Shown: positions 15,189 through 23,834 of the stretch, piece after piece | Position numbering within the stretch: the stretch's first letter is position 1 | How the letters are laid out: every line of letters begins with the position of its first letter | Source of the DNA: Flavobacteriales bacterium | Lineage (GTDB): Bacteria; Bacteroidota; Bacteroidia; Flavobacteriales_D; Sanyastnellaceae | DNA length: 64,000 nt | Direction: 5' to 3' | Assembly (NCBI GenBank): GCA_018402085.1 | Contig: JAGYJM010000002.1 | Coordinates: 372,001-436,000 of the forward strand | Program-made: the position numbers and the translations under genes | Notes under the pieces: generated by a model | What the model saw: the letters and a program-made list of their open reading frames with translations, nothing else | Told to the model about the DNA's origin: nothing | The model's database searches: none

Positions 15189-16500
15189 GTCGTCTACCTA
15201 TACACAAGGCGAAATAACCGAAGAACAGAGCATACACCGGCAGTCGGTAGCGCACCACCGCCCCAAGTACCGGCACACAACTACCCATTACCAGTGCAAA
15301 TGTGACCGCGAATGTGCCAATGAACAAGGTCAGTTCACTTACGGGCAAGGCTACCTGCCACCCAGCGAGGCTGGACACATTCAAAATTCTGAATGAGATG
15401 ACGAGCGCGAGAAGGAGAAGCAGCACTGTACTTTCTGCAGCCGGGATCAGGTAAAAGAATCCTTCAATTTCATGCACGAAGGGCCTGAAATAGGCGTGCC
15501 AAAAGCGTTCAGGTGCATCCAAAAGAAAACCCATTGGATGTTGGTCTACCGCTGAAATTTTGACTACGCTTCCGGCGTCATGCATGGCGGCTACGTTGTA
15601 GAAGTCTTGCTGTTTTTTATGCAAAATATATTGCAGGTTTCCTGCCGGAAAGAAAGCCTGGGCGAATGAAGCAATGAGGTAGCACGCGAAAGCAGCGGCC
15701 GGATAACGAAGGTTTCGCATCCAGCGCTTTCGCGCTGAAATAAAAAAGGCCGTCAATCCGGGAATCAAGGTTATAATGACGTAAGGCTTTAACACAAACC
15801 CAATAAGCATCGTGAGCACGAACATCGGAAGATAGCGCCAGCGCTGCATGCGAAGCTTGAGCGCCGAAAAAAGCACCAACCCAAGGGTGGCGATCAACGG
15901 TGCCTCTTTGAGCACGCCGGAACTCCAGAACAGTACGGTAGGGGAGAGCGCCACGGCTGCAAAAATGAGGTCGCGAAGTTGTTGCCGGCGGTCGAATGCG
16001 CTGAAATGCACCAAAAAACGGGTGATCGCCAGAAGACCGGTCAATGACAGAAAACTGAAGATGACGGTATGCACGTGAAAGGCTCCGAAACTCACCAGCG
16101 CGACCAGCATGTTGAGACGTATTATGGTGGGGTTGTCATTTGCAATGCCGTAAGTGTAAACGTTTGTCCACCTCGTCATTTGATCAAAATAGGGAGCGAG
16201 ATCGGCGGCTTGCAGGTCGATTCCCAGCATGAAGCGCCACCAGATTTGCGGGTCTTGCCAAAGTGTGCGATGGAGAACCATCGCATCGTCATAATAACCG
16301 TACAGGTCAGATGCAGCCCTATACGGAGGATAATGTGTATACAATGCCCACAGGGCAAGTCCGGCCATGATCTTCAGTCCGAAAACAAGCCAGATGATAC
16401 GGCTCGAAACTCCGCTATGCCTCGCAAATGACCAGCGCCGAATCAGATATGCCAAAAAAACCGCCCACAGAAGTGGGAATAAGACCTCAAAGAGGTTCAT
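15154..16500 (-). CDS. Polytopic membrane protein, possible GT-C-like
   Basis: 448 aa with about ten hydrophobic helices. A conserved-looking loop, LSPTVLFWSSGVLKEAP, follows the fourth or fifth helix, and an acidic periplasmic loop before it (SDLYGYYDDAMVLHR...) resembles the first loop of GT-C glycosyltransferases, but no family can be named firmly. It starts 3 bp after the YfhO stop and so is probably cotranscribed with it, suggesting a shared role in an envelope glycan or lipid. A copy of the dispersed palindrome lies in a cytoplasmic loop, encoding SARKRWMRN. Confidence 0.65.
   Translation of the reverse strand: MNLFEVLFPLLWAVFLAYLIRRWSFARHSGVSSRIIWLVFGLKIMAGLALWALYTHYPPYRAASDLYGYYDDAMVLHRTLWQDPQIWWRFMLGIDLQAADLAPYFDQMTRWTNVYTYGIANDNPTIIRLNMLVALVSFGAFHVHTVIFSFLSLTGLLAITRFLVHFSAFDRRQQLRDLIFAAVALSPTVLFWSSGVLKEAPLIATLGLVLFSALKLRMQRWRYLPMFVLTMLIGFVLKPYVIITLIPGLTAFFISARKRWMRNLRYPAAAFACYLIASFAQAFFPAGNLQYILHKKQQDFYNVAAMHDAGSVVKISAVDQHPMGFLLDAPERFWHAYFRPFVHEIEGFFYLIPAAESTVLLLLLALVISFRILNVSSLAGWQVALPVSELTLFIGTFAVTFALVMGSCVPVLGAVVRYRLPVYALFFGYFALCIGRRLTQRSASARQE
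15716..15737 (-). repeat. Dispersed palindrome copy 3 (in CDS)
   Basis: CGCATC then CAGCGC-TTTC-GCGCTG, perfect 6-bp stem. On the coding (minus) strand it reads as SARKRWMR in a basic loop between two helices. Confidence 0.65.
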
Positions 16501-16503
16501 CGC

Positions 16504-19191
16504 TTAGCCCTCTTCACTAGTAGTTGTTTTATTTCTACCGCGCCACGCGAGAAAAGCTCCGCCTAGGATAAAAGCGAGAACGAGTCCGGATCCTGCAGCA
16601 GAATAACGCTGTCCGGTTATGTACGTTTCCGGAGCGAAGACAAACTCAACCTTGTGCTCTCCCGGCGGAATGGTCAGGGCGCGAAGTACGTAATTGGCAC
16701 GCACGTGATTCACCGCTTCACCGTCAATGTAGGCTTGCCAGCCCTGAGGGTACCAAATCTCTGAAAAGACAGCAAGTTGCTCGCTTGAGCAGTTCGCAGT
16801 GTATTCGAGATGGTTCGGCTCGTAATGGGTGAGCTCAATACCGGCAGTGCTGTCAGGAACCAGTGCAACCGGCACCATCGACTCGAATTCTCGATGAACG
16901 ACAGCGTCTGTGGCGGTGTTGATTGTGTAAAGCGCTTCCATTTCATCATTGGCGTCTTCAGCGATTTCGATACCTCGCACAAACCAAGCGTTACCATATG
17001 CGTTGGGGTTTGCGAGTGCCTCGCTGTTTGGGTCAATGATGAGGTATTGCGCATTGAGCATGTTGCTGATGGTTAAGCCATTCATAGCAGCAGCCCCTAT
17101 CGATCGCGCAGACTCCATGAAGCGCTGTAACTCGGGTCCGAGATGGAAATCAATGAGCTCTTGGTAACGACCAAGTTTAGCACCGTGGTAGCCGCCAAGC
17201 GATTTGTGAAAGTAACTCGTGCGGGCATCGTTAAAGGTGTTGTTCAGGTTTAGCACGCGGTAATGCGTCTTCAGATTCAGCATGCCAAAGCGGGCTGCCG
17301 CGCGCACGCGTTCTAGTCCGGCTTCTTTTTCTCGCGAGTTGAGGTCATCCGTAAATTTATCATCAAGATCCGACACTCGTTGGTCTACAGCGTCCTTCAG
17401 TGCGGTGGCAACAGCCGGTTGTGCTTGTAGTTCTCGGTTCATGACAGATTGGTCAGCCGGTGAGACCTGATGTGGGTAAATTTTGTCAATGTGTTTTTGC
17501 CAGTGCACATACTCACGTCCTTGTTTTTCGTCATTTACATAGCGCAGGTCAACGGTGTAAATGTCAACGAGAGCGGCAATACCGAAGATAGCCATGGCTG
17601 CAGAAGCCGGCAGTTTTTTGCGGTCAAGGAGCATCAGGAGGGCGATGCCGACAGCGGCGAACAACAGACTTCGGATGGCATCTGCCCGAAGAATGCGCTG
17701 ACGAACCGTTTCAAGTGAGCCCGTAAGGGTGTCAATAAGGGCCACGGTTTGTGGGTCATTGTTGGAGTCTATGATGTAATTCTCAAATTGGCTTCGCTCT
17801 TGTGGCGAAATAAAGTCAAACAATACGCCGGGAGCAACCGTGAAAAGTAAAAGCAGGAGCAGCACGAAGCCTGAACCGGCGTATAGCCAAAAGCGCCTTG
17901 CCGGCGGAATGCCCTTTCGCATCTCATCCATCAGCAAAATGGCCATGAGGGGCGCTATCACAGAGACCAGCACCAGCATCATTTTGGTATCGCGGAATTT
18001 CGCAAATAGCGGAACACTCTCAAGAAAGATATTGGTGATGAACGAGGGATCTTTCCATGAAAGTACAATCGATAACAAGGTCACTAGCAGAAAGGGCCAG
18101 CGGAGGGTGTCACGCAACACGAAAAAGGAAATGATAAATAGCGCCATGACCAGCGCACCAAAGTAAAAGGCGCCTGCCGTAAACCGCTGCTCACCCCAGT
18201 ATTGGTTCGACTGCGCCACGTTTTGCTGCATATTGCCATCAATGCCACGCATTAAATCGGGATCAGTACCGATGGCACCGGTGATGCCCCCCTTGATGTT
18301 GGGGACCATCATTGACCAGAATTCACCCCGGGCCATACTGTACTCAAGAATGTAAGCCGGGTCAAGCCCGTCGCGATTTACCTGCTCGTTTTCCCGCCCT
18401 TCAGGAATGATCGTTAAGTCTGAATTACCACGTGTAGTGTAGGCGCTGTATTCATAGGTGGTCAGAATGTTGGTCATGTTGGGCAGAAGCGCCAAAACTG
18501 CAGCGAGTACCAATACACCGGACGTCACGAGAGCCTTTTTGACCTCTGCGTTGAGTAGCAGTCGAATCACTTCTGAAAGCACAACAAAACCGACCAGGTA
18601 AAGCAGGTAATATGTCATCTGCAAGTGGTTTGCAGCGAGGTGCATTGAAAGCCACAAGGCCGTGATGGCAGCACCTGCCCAGAGCGAACGTCTGTAGGCC
18701 AACAGTACGCCGCCTAGCACACCGGGCATAAGCGCGATGGCATTGACTTTAGAGGCGTGGCCGGCCGCGAGATATAAAATATGTACGCTTGAAAAGCCAA
18801 AGGCGATGGCTCCAATCATCGAAAGCCACGGATTGATGCGCATGCAAAGGCCTAGCACATAAAAACTCAGCATCGCAAGAAACAAGGTGCCAACCGGACC
18901 CGGAAACGTTGTTCGAATGGCCGTAAAGATCATTTTGGGCACATTGCGATCTTGCTTCAACGAAATCTGATAAGATGGCATGCCGCTGAACATGGAGTTT
19001 GTCCAGAGCGTTTCCTCATCATGAAATGCCCGGTAGTCACGGATTTCTTTTGACATTCCCAGAAACTGACTGATGTCGCCCTGGCGAAGGTCATAACCGT
19101 CATAGGCCGGTGAGAAGAAAATGCTGGCAAGGATCACAAAGAGCGGAATCGCTACTGCGTGAGGTAGAATCTGAAGCACTTGTCGGTTCAT
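16504..19191 (-). CDS. YfhO-family membrane protein
   Basis: 895-aa multi-spanning membrane protein of the YfhO family (PF09586), related to GT-C glycosyltransferases; Bacillus YfhO glycosylates lipoteichoic acid. Visible traits: first helix AVAIPLFVILASIFFSP followed by the periplasmic loop YDGYDLRQGDISQF with acidic residues, many helices in the first two thirds, and a C-terminal extracytoplasmic beta-rich domain ending in FSEIWYPQGWQAYIDGE, typical of the family. The start is the ATG 19189-19191, which gives a short cytoplasmic N-terminus; a longer frame adds 26 unlikely residues. In Bacteroidota its role is unproven, probably envelope glycosylation. Confidence 0.85.
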   Translation of the reverse strand: MNRQVLQILPHAVAIPLFVILASIFFSPAYDGYDLRQGDISQFLGMSKEIRDYRAFHDEETLWTNSMFSGMPSYQISLKQDRNVPKMIFTAIRTTFPGPVGTLFLAMLSFYVLGLCMRINPWLSMIGAIAFGFSSVHILYLAAGHASKVNAIALMPGVLGGVLLAYRRSLWAGAAITALWLSMHLAANHLQMTYYLLYLVGFVVLSEVIRLLLNAEVKKALVTSGVLVLAAVLALLPNMTNILTTYEYSAYTTRGNSDLTIIPEGRENEQVNRDGLDPAYILEYSMARGEFWSMMVPNIKGGITGAIGTDPDLMRGIDGNMQQNVAQSNQYWGEQRFTAGAFYFGALVMALFIISFFVLRDTLRWPFLLVTLLSIVLSWKDPSFITNIFLESVPLFAKFRDTKMMLVLVSVIAPLMAILLMDEMRKGIPPARRFWLYAGSGFVLLLLLLFTVAPGVLFDFISPQERSQFENYIIDSNNDPQTVALIDTLTGSLETVRQRILRADAIRSLLFAAVGIALLMLLDRKKLPASAAMAIFGIAALVDIYTVDLRYVNDEKQGREYVHWQKHIDKIYPHQVSPADQSVMNRELQAQPAVATALKDAVDQRVSDLDDKFTDDLNSREKEAGLERVRAAARFGMLNLKTHYRVLNLNNTFNDARTSYFHKSLGGYHGAKLGRYQELIDFHLGPELQRFMESARSIGAAAMNGLTISNMLNAQYLIIDPNSEALANPNAYGNAWFVRGIEIAEDANDEMEALYTINTATDAVVHREFESMVPVALVPDSTAGIELTHYEPNHLEYTANCSSEQLAVFSEIWYPQGWQAYIDGEAVNHVRANYVLRALTIPPGEHKVEFVFAPETYITGQRYSAAGSGLVLAFILGGAFLAWRGRNKTTTSEEG

Positions 19192-19299
19192 ACGAATGTG
19201 GCAGTTTGCGTGGCAAGATAGCGACAATTCGAAGGTTGTCGAAAGCCACGACCCTCTGAAAAGTGACACAACTCACATTTCACACTCACCGCGAGTGAG

Positions 19300-19307
19300 T
19301 ACTTTTG
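19300..19307 (+). promoter_or_regulatory. TACTTTTG promoter -7 box for the DUF983 gene
   Basis: Exact TAnnTTTG match, 4 bp upstream of the ATG at 19312. Confidence 0.5.
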
Positions 19308-19311
19308 TACC

Positions 19312-19746
19312 ATGGCATGGAAAGACACCAAACTTTACTCGATTCTGGCGATGAAATGCCCCAAATGCCATGAGGGTGAATTATTCATTGAGTCAAATCC
19401 CTATAAACTAGGCAGTCTGACAAAGATGCCGGATCGCTGCGCTCATTGCGACGAAAGTTTTACGCGAGAACCGGGCTTCTATTTTGGTGCCGCTTATGTC
19501 AGTTACGCCTTGTCTGTGGCGCTTTGGATCGCCTGTCTCGTGGCATTGATCACCTTTGATGCCATAGGGATGATCGAATTTGGCTTTTTCACTCACCCCA
19601 CCACCTTCATTCTTACCGGAGTCATCTCGCTGGCTTTGCTCTTGCCGGTTCTCTATCGACTCTCGCGCTCTATCTGGATCAATTTATTCGTGAATTTTGA
19701 CCCTGAACGAAGGGGGAAAGGCCCTTACGAAAGCAAGAAATCCTGA
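19312..19746 (+). CDS. DUF983 membrane protein with zinc-ribbon-like cysteines
   Basis: 144 aa. Two CxxC pairs (Cys16/19 in KCPKCHEGELF and Cys43/46 in RCAHCDESF) form a predicted zinc ribbon, followed by two transmembrane helices (about 60-85 and 95-118) and a short basic tail. This is the standard DUF983 layout common in Bacteroidota and alpha-proteobacteria; no function is established. Divergent from YfhO. Confidence 0.85.
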   Translation: MAWKDTKLYSILAMKCPKCHEGELFIESNPYKLGSLTKMPDRCAHCDESFTREPGFYFGAAYVSYALSVALWIACLVALITFDAIGMIEFGFFTHPTTFILTGVISLALLLPVLYRLSRSIWINLFVNFDPERRGKGPYESKKS

Positions 19747-19858
19747 GCATTGCACCGTAGCACTGCAAGATTCTGTGGCAAGTCAGCACCCCTTTATGCA
19801 TTTTTTTCACCGCCAATTCATGCGGAGTTGTATCTTGATAGCTCCTAAATGAACCAGT

Positions 19859-22849
19859 ATGAGAATTTTGCTTGCCATGACGGCCTTGTTTGCCGTCACC
19901 TCAACGCTTGCGCAGAGCGACATCGAGTTTTATACCGACCCGAATGAAGTTCGCCTGAGCTTTCCTGAACAAGAAAACCACGACCCGATCTTACAGCAAG
20001 AATTGCGCGAGGCCGGAGCATGGAAGTTCTTCGCGAAAAACCATGAACGATGGTTTGCCTTGATGAGCCCTGAACACCAGCTCCCACACAGGGCGTTCGG
20101 TCAACCGCTTGAAATTCCCGGTGCCGACCCCCTTGCCAAAGCCGAATGGTTCGTTGAGAACGAGTTGCGCGCTTTTGGTGTGAGGGCAGATCAACTCACT
20201 GAGCCTTCTCTCCACAACAGTAAAAAACATGCGTACGTGCGCTTCGGCCAGCAAATCAATGGTGTGCCGGTGCTGCGAAGCGAATTGGTGCTGAAGTTCC
20301 ATGAGGGTCGCCTGATTATGTTTGGTTGTGATTACTACGCAGATCCGAAGCTTCCTGAAGAACCTTTGATCAGCGCAGAAGCGCTGGATGCCGCCGCAAG
20401 TGCAGGACTCGACCTTGCATTAATGGAAACAGAAGACCTCGGATTACACATCTTGCCCGTACCTTTTGAACGCGGACATCAGCTGCGATTCGTACAGGAG
20501 TTCATGGTGAGTGGCTATGTGAATGCCGTGCCACGTCGTTACAAAACGTATGTGGATGCCATTACCGGTGAAGTACTGGTTCGTGACAATACAGTAAAGC
20601 ACATCGGGCCGGGAGACCCGGAATCGAAAAAAGAGAAGAAAAACAAGAAAGTACTCCCAATGGGGATGCCGGTGGTGGTATCCGGTCAATTTCAGGGTAC
20701 CGTGCATGATATCAGCGTGCTCGAAGACACGGAAGTACTTCAAATGCCTTACCTGAACTTCAATCTTGGAGGCCAAACATTCACCACTGACGGTGATGGA
20801 GGCTTTATTACGAACGTAACCGGGCCGGCGCAGGCAGAGGTAAGTCTTGACGGTGCGTATTGCCATATTTTCACCAACGGCAATACGCCCTCCTTCACGG
20901 TATCAATGAATGATGGCTACAATACGGTTTCGATCGATGACCTCGCGAACCTGCGGGAGCGCTCCACTTACCGAAATACCAATATTTCATGGGAACACAT
21001 GAAAGAGTGGCTGCCTAACTTCACCGGTCTGGATTACCCACTTCCAACTAATATCGATGTGGTGGGTGAATGCAATGCTTTTTACGATGGGAATTCGATC
21101 AATTTCTATCCGGCCGGTGGCGGCTGCAATGCGACTTCTTTGCTCAAAGAAGTCGTGATTCACGAATACGGACATGGCATCAATGACAAGTATTACCAGT
21201 CGCAAGGGGCTTTCTACAATAATGGCGCGATGAACGAGGGGTATGCTGATTTCTGGGCGCTGTCAGAAACACAAGACCTGCGCCTTGCAGAAGGTTTCTA
21301 CAGCGACAACGATGACCCCTTGCGTCGCTATGACATCGACCCTAAGATCTATCCTGAAGACCTGATTGGGCAGGTACATAACGACGGCGAGATTATCTGT
21401 GGTGCCTGGATGGCCACTCATATCCTCCTCGGTGAAGACTGGGATCAAACGATTGCGCTCTTTGTAGAGGCCTTTGACGGATTACAGGCTACAGCATTCA
21501 ACGGGAATGAAGGCCAGGCGTATACCGATGTATTACTAGATGCACTGCAGGCAGATGATGATGATGGAGACCTCAGCAACGGAACACCAAATGGTGATGC
21601 AATTATTCAGGGATTTGATGAACATGGCATTACCCTCTTTGCGTACGCTGACATTGAACATGAGCCTGTTGAGTTTGCAGAGGCTGAAACAGGAATCACC
21701 CTCGAAGCTGACGCTGAAATTGTATTCCCATTTGGACAATATTTTGACAGCATGCGGGCTTATTACCGCTTTGGTCCCGAAGAGGAATGGCAGTCGGTGA
21801 TTATGGATGAACAAGACGACGTGTTCGTCACCAGCATTGACGGGCAGCCCGAAGCTTCTGTGATTCAGTACTACTTTGGTATTTCAGATGTATTCGGAGG
21901 CATATCGGCAGTGAATCCGGTAGCTGCCAATAAAGAGGTGTATCCGAACCTTCCTCATTTCACGCTGGTGGGCGTGTCGCCGATGCTGATCAACGATTCT
22001 GATGATTATTCAGAGTTCGGATTCTTTGACCTCGGTACACCACAAGATAATGCCACCACCGGCGAGTGGGACGAGGTAGAACCCGTTGGCAGCTTCGCAG
22101 ACCCGATGGATCCTTCTTCGATTGTGGCACCCACTGAAGATCATACCGATGTGGAGTTTGGTTTCGCCTTTGTTACAGGTGAAAACCCGGGCGAAGACGC
22201 TGCCATCGGAGCCAATGATGTGGATGGTGGCAGTACCACCTTACTCTCGCCGCTTGTTGATCTTACCGTCTACGATGATCCTGTGCTCGCCTATTGGAGA
22301 TGGTATGTCAATGCTCCGCCCAGCGGCGCCAACCCCGGAGCGGACTGGTGGCAGGTAGAAGTCTCAGATGATGGAGGAAACACGTGGGAACGCGTTGAAA
22401 ACACACTGACACAAGACATTAGCTGGAGAAGAAATGCTTTTAAAATCAGCGAGTACGTTGACCTCACAGCAGATTTCCGCTTCCGTTTTATCGCTTCTGA
22501 TTCTGTGCGTCTTGGGCAACACCTTGACGGCGGTAGTTTGATTGAAGCAGCTGTAGATGACATCGTGTTGTACGACGTGGGCGACGGCACGTCTATTGAA
22601 GAAGAGGATGCGCTGGCGATCGATCTTTTCCCGAATCCCGCATCAGATGTTGTGCAGCTCCGTCTGCCTGCAACGGGGGGGCGCCTGGATGTGATCGATA
22701 ACCGCGGACGTGCAGTTTACACGCTTGAGAACGCTACTGACCTGAACCCGCTTGTTGATGTATCAAAATGGCGCGCAGGTGCTTATTTTGTAAGGTACAT
22801 CGACGCTGATGGCAAGCCATGGAATTTGCGTTTCACCGTGAGTCGATAA
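19859..22849 (+). CDS. Secreted M36/M4-like zinc metalloprotease with T9SS sorting domain
   Basis: 996-aa exported protease. In order: signal peptide (1-18, ending TLAQ), a propeptide with an FTP-like inhibitory region (VRFGQQINGVPVLRSELVLKF, about 120-240), a catalytic domain with HEYGHGIND (His435, Glu436, His439) and the third ligand Glu460 in NEGYADFWA, the gluzincin arrangement seen in fungalysin (M36) and thermolysin (M4). Then beta-rich domains, one like a MAM/jelly-roll (SPLVDLTVYDDPVLAYWRWYVN), and a C-terminal T9SS type A sorting domain (LFPNPASDVVQLRL...GAYFVRY). Predicted to be cleaved and attached to or released from the outer membrane surface. Confidence 0.88.
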   Translation: MRILLAMTALFAVTSTLAQSDIEFYTDPNEVRLSFPEQENHDPILQQELREAGAWKFFAKNHERWFALMSPEHQLPHRAFGQPLEIPGADPLAKAEWFVENELRAFGVRADQLTEPSLHNSKKHAYVRFGQQINGVPVLRSELVLKFHEGRLIMFGCDYYADPKLPEEPLISAEALDAAASAGLDLALMETEDLGLHILPVPFERGHQLRFVQEFMVSGYVNAVPRRYKTYVDAITGEVLVRDNTVKHIGPGDPESKKEKKNKKVLPMGMPVVVSGQFQGTVHDISVLEDTEVLQMPYLNFNLGGQTFTTDGDGGFITNVTGPAQAEVSLDGAYCHIFTNGNTPSFTVSMNDGYNTVSIDDLANLRERSTYRNTNISWEHMKEWLPNFTGLDYPLPTNIDVVGECNAFYDGNSINFYPAGGGCNATSLLKEVVIHEYGHGINDKYYQSQGAFYNNGAMNEGYADFWALSETQDLRLAEGFYSDNDDPLRRYDIDPKIYPEDLIGQVHNDGEIICGAWMATHILLGEDWDQTIALFVEAFDGLQATAFNGNEGQAYTDVLLDALQADDDDGDLSNGTPNGDAIIQGFDEHGITLFAYADIEHEPVEFAEAETGITLEADAEIVFPFGQYFDSMRAYYRFGPEEEWQSVIMDEQDDVFVTSIDGQPEASVIQYYFGISDVFGGISAVNPVAANKEVYPNLPHFTLVGVSPMLINDSDDYSEFGFFDLGTPQDNATTGEWDEVEPVGSFADPMDPSSIVAPTEDHTDVEFGFAFVTGENPGEDAAIGANDVDGGSTTLLSPLVDLTVYDDPVLAYWRWYVNAPPSGANPGADWWQVEVSDDGGNTWERVENTLTQDISWRRNAFKISEYVDLTADFRFRFIASDSVRLGQHLDGGSLIEAAVDDIVLYDVGDGTSIEEEDALAIDLFPNPASDVVQLRLPATGGRLDVIDNRGRAVYTLENATDLNPLVDVSKWRAGAYFVRYIDADGKPWNLRFTVSR

Positions 22850-22858
22850 AGAGCACGA

Positions 22859-22979
22859 TAGATTTGTAACCCTTAAAAAACTTCACCGTAAATGCCCATA
22901 GATCCATTTGGATCATACGCATTAAGAGCAAGCATTTTTGGTTAAGGTTAAAAAGCCCCGGTTATCCGGGGCTTTTTTT
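22859..22979 (+). ncRNA. Small transcription unit 1
   Basis: A TAGATTTG promoter box (22859-22866), a GATCC-ATTT-GGATC hairpin (22901-22914), the block AGAGCAAGCATTTTTGG ending in GGTTAAGG (22940-22947), then terminator GCCCCGG-TTAT-CCGGGGC with seven T. Predicted RNA about 105 nt. A 17-codon frame (22892-22945, ending RASIFG) is also present, so a tiny peptide cannot be excluded. Confidence 0.5.
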
Positions 22980-23139
22980 AATCTCCATCATCCCATCCGT
23001 CAAGGGGCCATACGGAAAAGCGGGCGAGAAACAGAGAATATTGCACAGATATAGGGGGTGGAACCCTGAATAATAAGGATTTAAAAAATTGATAATCAGT
23101 GTTTTGTCACGAAATGAAAAGTTTTATCTTGAAAACTTG

Positions 23140-23268
23140 AAACCTTTGGCAACGTACTCCGTACATAATATCAAGAACTTTGATTCGCTAGAATCTAAAG
23201 CATTTAGAGCAAGCATTTTTGGTTAAGGTAGAAAGGCCTCCGTAACGACGGGAGCCTTTCTTTTTTTG
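23140..23268 (+). ncRNA. Small transcription unit 2
   Basis: Hairpin GATTC-GCTA-GAATC (23182-23195), then GCATTTAGAGCAAGC, TTTTTGG and GGTTAAGG (23221-23228) as in unit 1 with identical spacing, then a long imperfect terminator (23231-23267). The stem differs from unit 1 by paired changes that keep base pairing. The 5' end is approximate; AACCTTTG near 23150 is one base off the promoter consensus. No in-frame ATG opens the RASIFG frame here. Confidence 0.45.
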
Positions 23269-23345
23269 CATTGTTTTTGTCTTGTAGGAATCTTCTTACA
23301 AGGCGGTATCTGATCTTTCCTACTTTATTTCATAACGTCGGCAAC

Positions 23346-23494
23346 TATATTCGTTATGAAAGCAAGACTTTCAATCTACATGAGAGCCTTCTCCCCGCTG
23401 CTGCTGGGAGAATCGCAAAGGTTAATCGTAGTTTTAGTATTTTAAGTTAATTTGGTTAGGAGGAAGTTCTGGTAACGATCAGAACTTTCTTTTG
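23346..23494 (+). ncRNA. Small transcription unit 3
   Basis: Hairpin TTCTCCC-N10-GGGAGAA (23389-23412), then an A/T-rich stretch with TTTGGTTAGG (23451-23460) and terminator stem GGAAGTTCTG/CAGAACTTTC with TTTT. TATATTCG at 23346-23353 is one base off the promoter consensus. A 29-codon frame (23356-23445) begins right after it; whether it is translated is unknown. Confidence 0.4.
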
Positions 23495-23673
23495 TTTCAT
23501 TCTCTTTTTGTAAGGCGTTTAATTTTTCGACAAGTGGTCAGCAGTGCTTCTCGTCGATGATTTTCACCCGCTCATAATATGGATGAAACCAAAAAAATGT
23601 GAATTCAGGTTGTCGGACGCTTCCTACACGTACTCTGAGTCTCATTCTTACGTTGTATCCATGTAGGGTAACT

Positions 23674-23814
23674 TACATTTGTATTGTACAGATAGCAAAG
23701 AGCTTATCAAACGCAGTCTCTGATACTGTGTAAGGTACAGTTAGAAGTTTAGTTATTTAGTATTTTGGTTAAGGTTAAGGCAAAGCCCCGGAAACGTCCG
23801 GGGCTTTCGCTTTT
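23674..23814 (+). ncRNA. Small transcription unit 4
   Basis: Promoter TTG (23653-23655) and TACATTTG (23674-23681) with 18-bp spacing, hairpin ACTGT-GTAAGGT-ACAGT (23725-23741), TTTTGGTTAAGG (23763-23774), then terminator AAAGCCCCGG/CCGGGGCTTT. No ATG-initiated frame occurs between promoter and terminator, which favours an RNA product. Confidence 0.5.
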
Positions 23815-23834
23815 CAGGCCTTCAAGTAAGCCCA

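Larger units (their letters stand above)
22850..23834 (+). other. 985-bp region without protein genes; four tandem small transcription units
   Basis: No protein of normal size is encoded. Four rho-independent terminators occur on the plus strand at 22951-22979, 23231-23267, 23461-23494 and 23782-23814, each directly preceded by GGTTAAGG or GGTTAGG and by a T-rich stretch. Two exact promoter boxes are seen. The four units are listed separately below. No match to a known RNA class was recognised. Confidence 0.7.

Noticed and set aside
23356-23445. 29-codon frame in unit 3 as a confident gene.
   Set aside because: It has no counterpart in units 1, 2 or 4 and only a near-match promoter; kept as a note in that unit.
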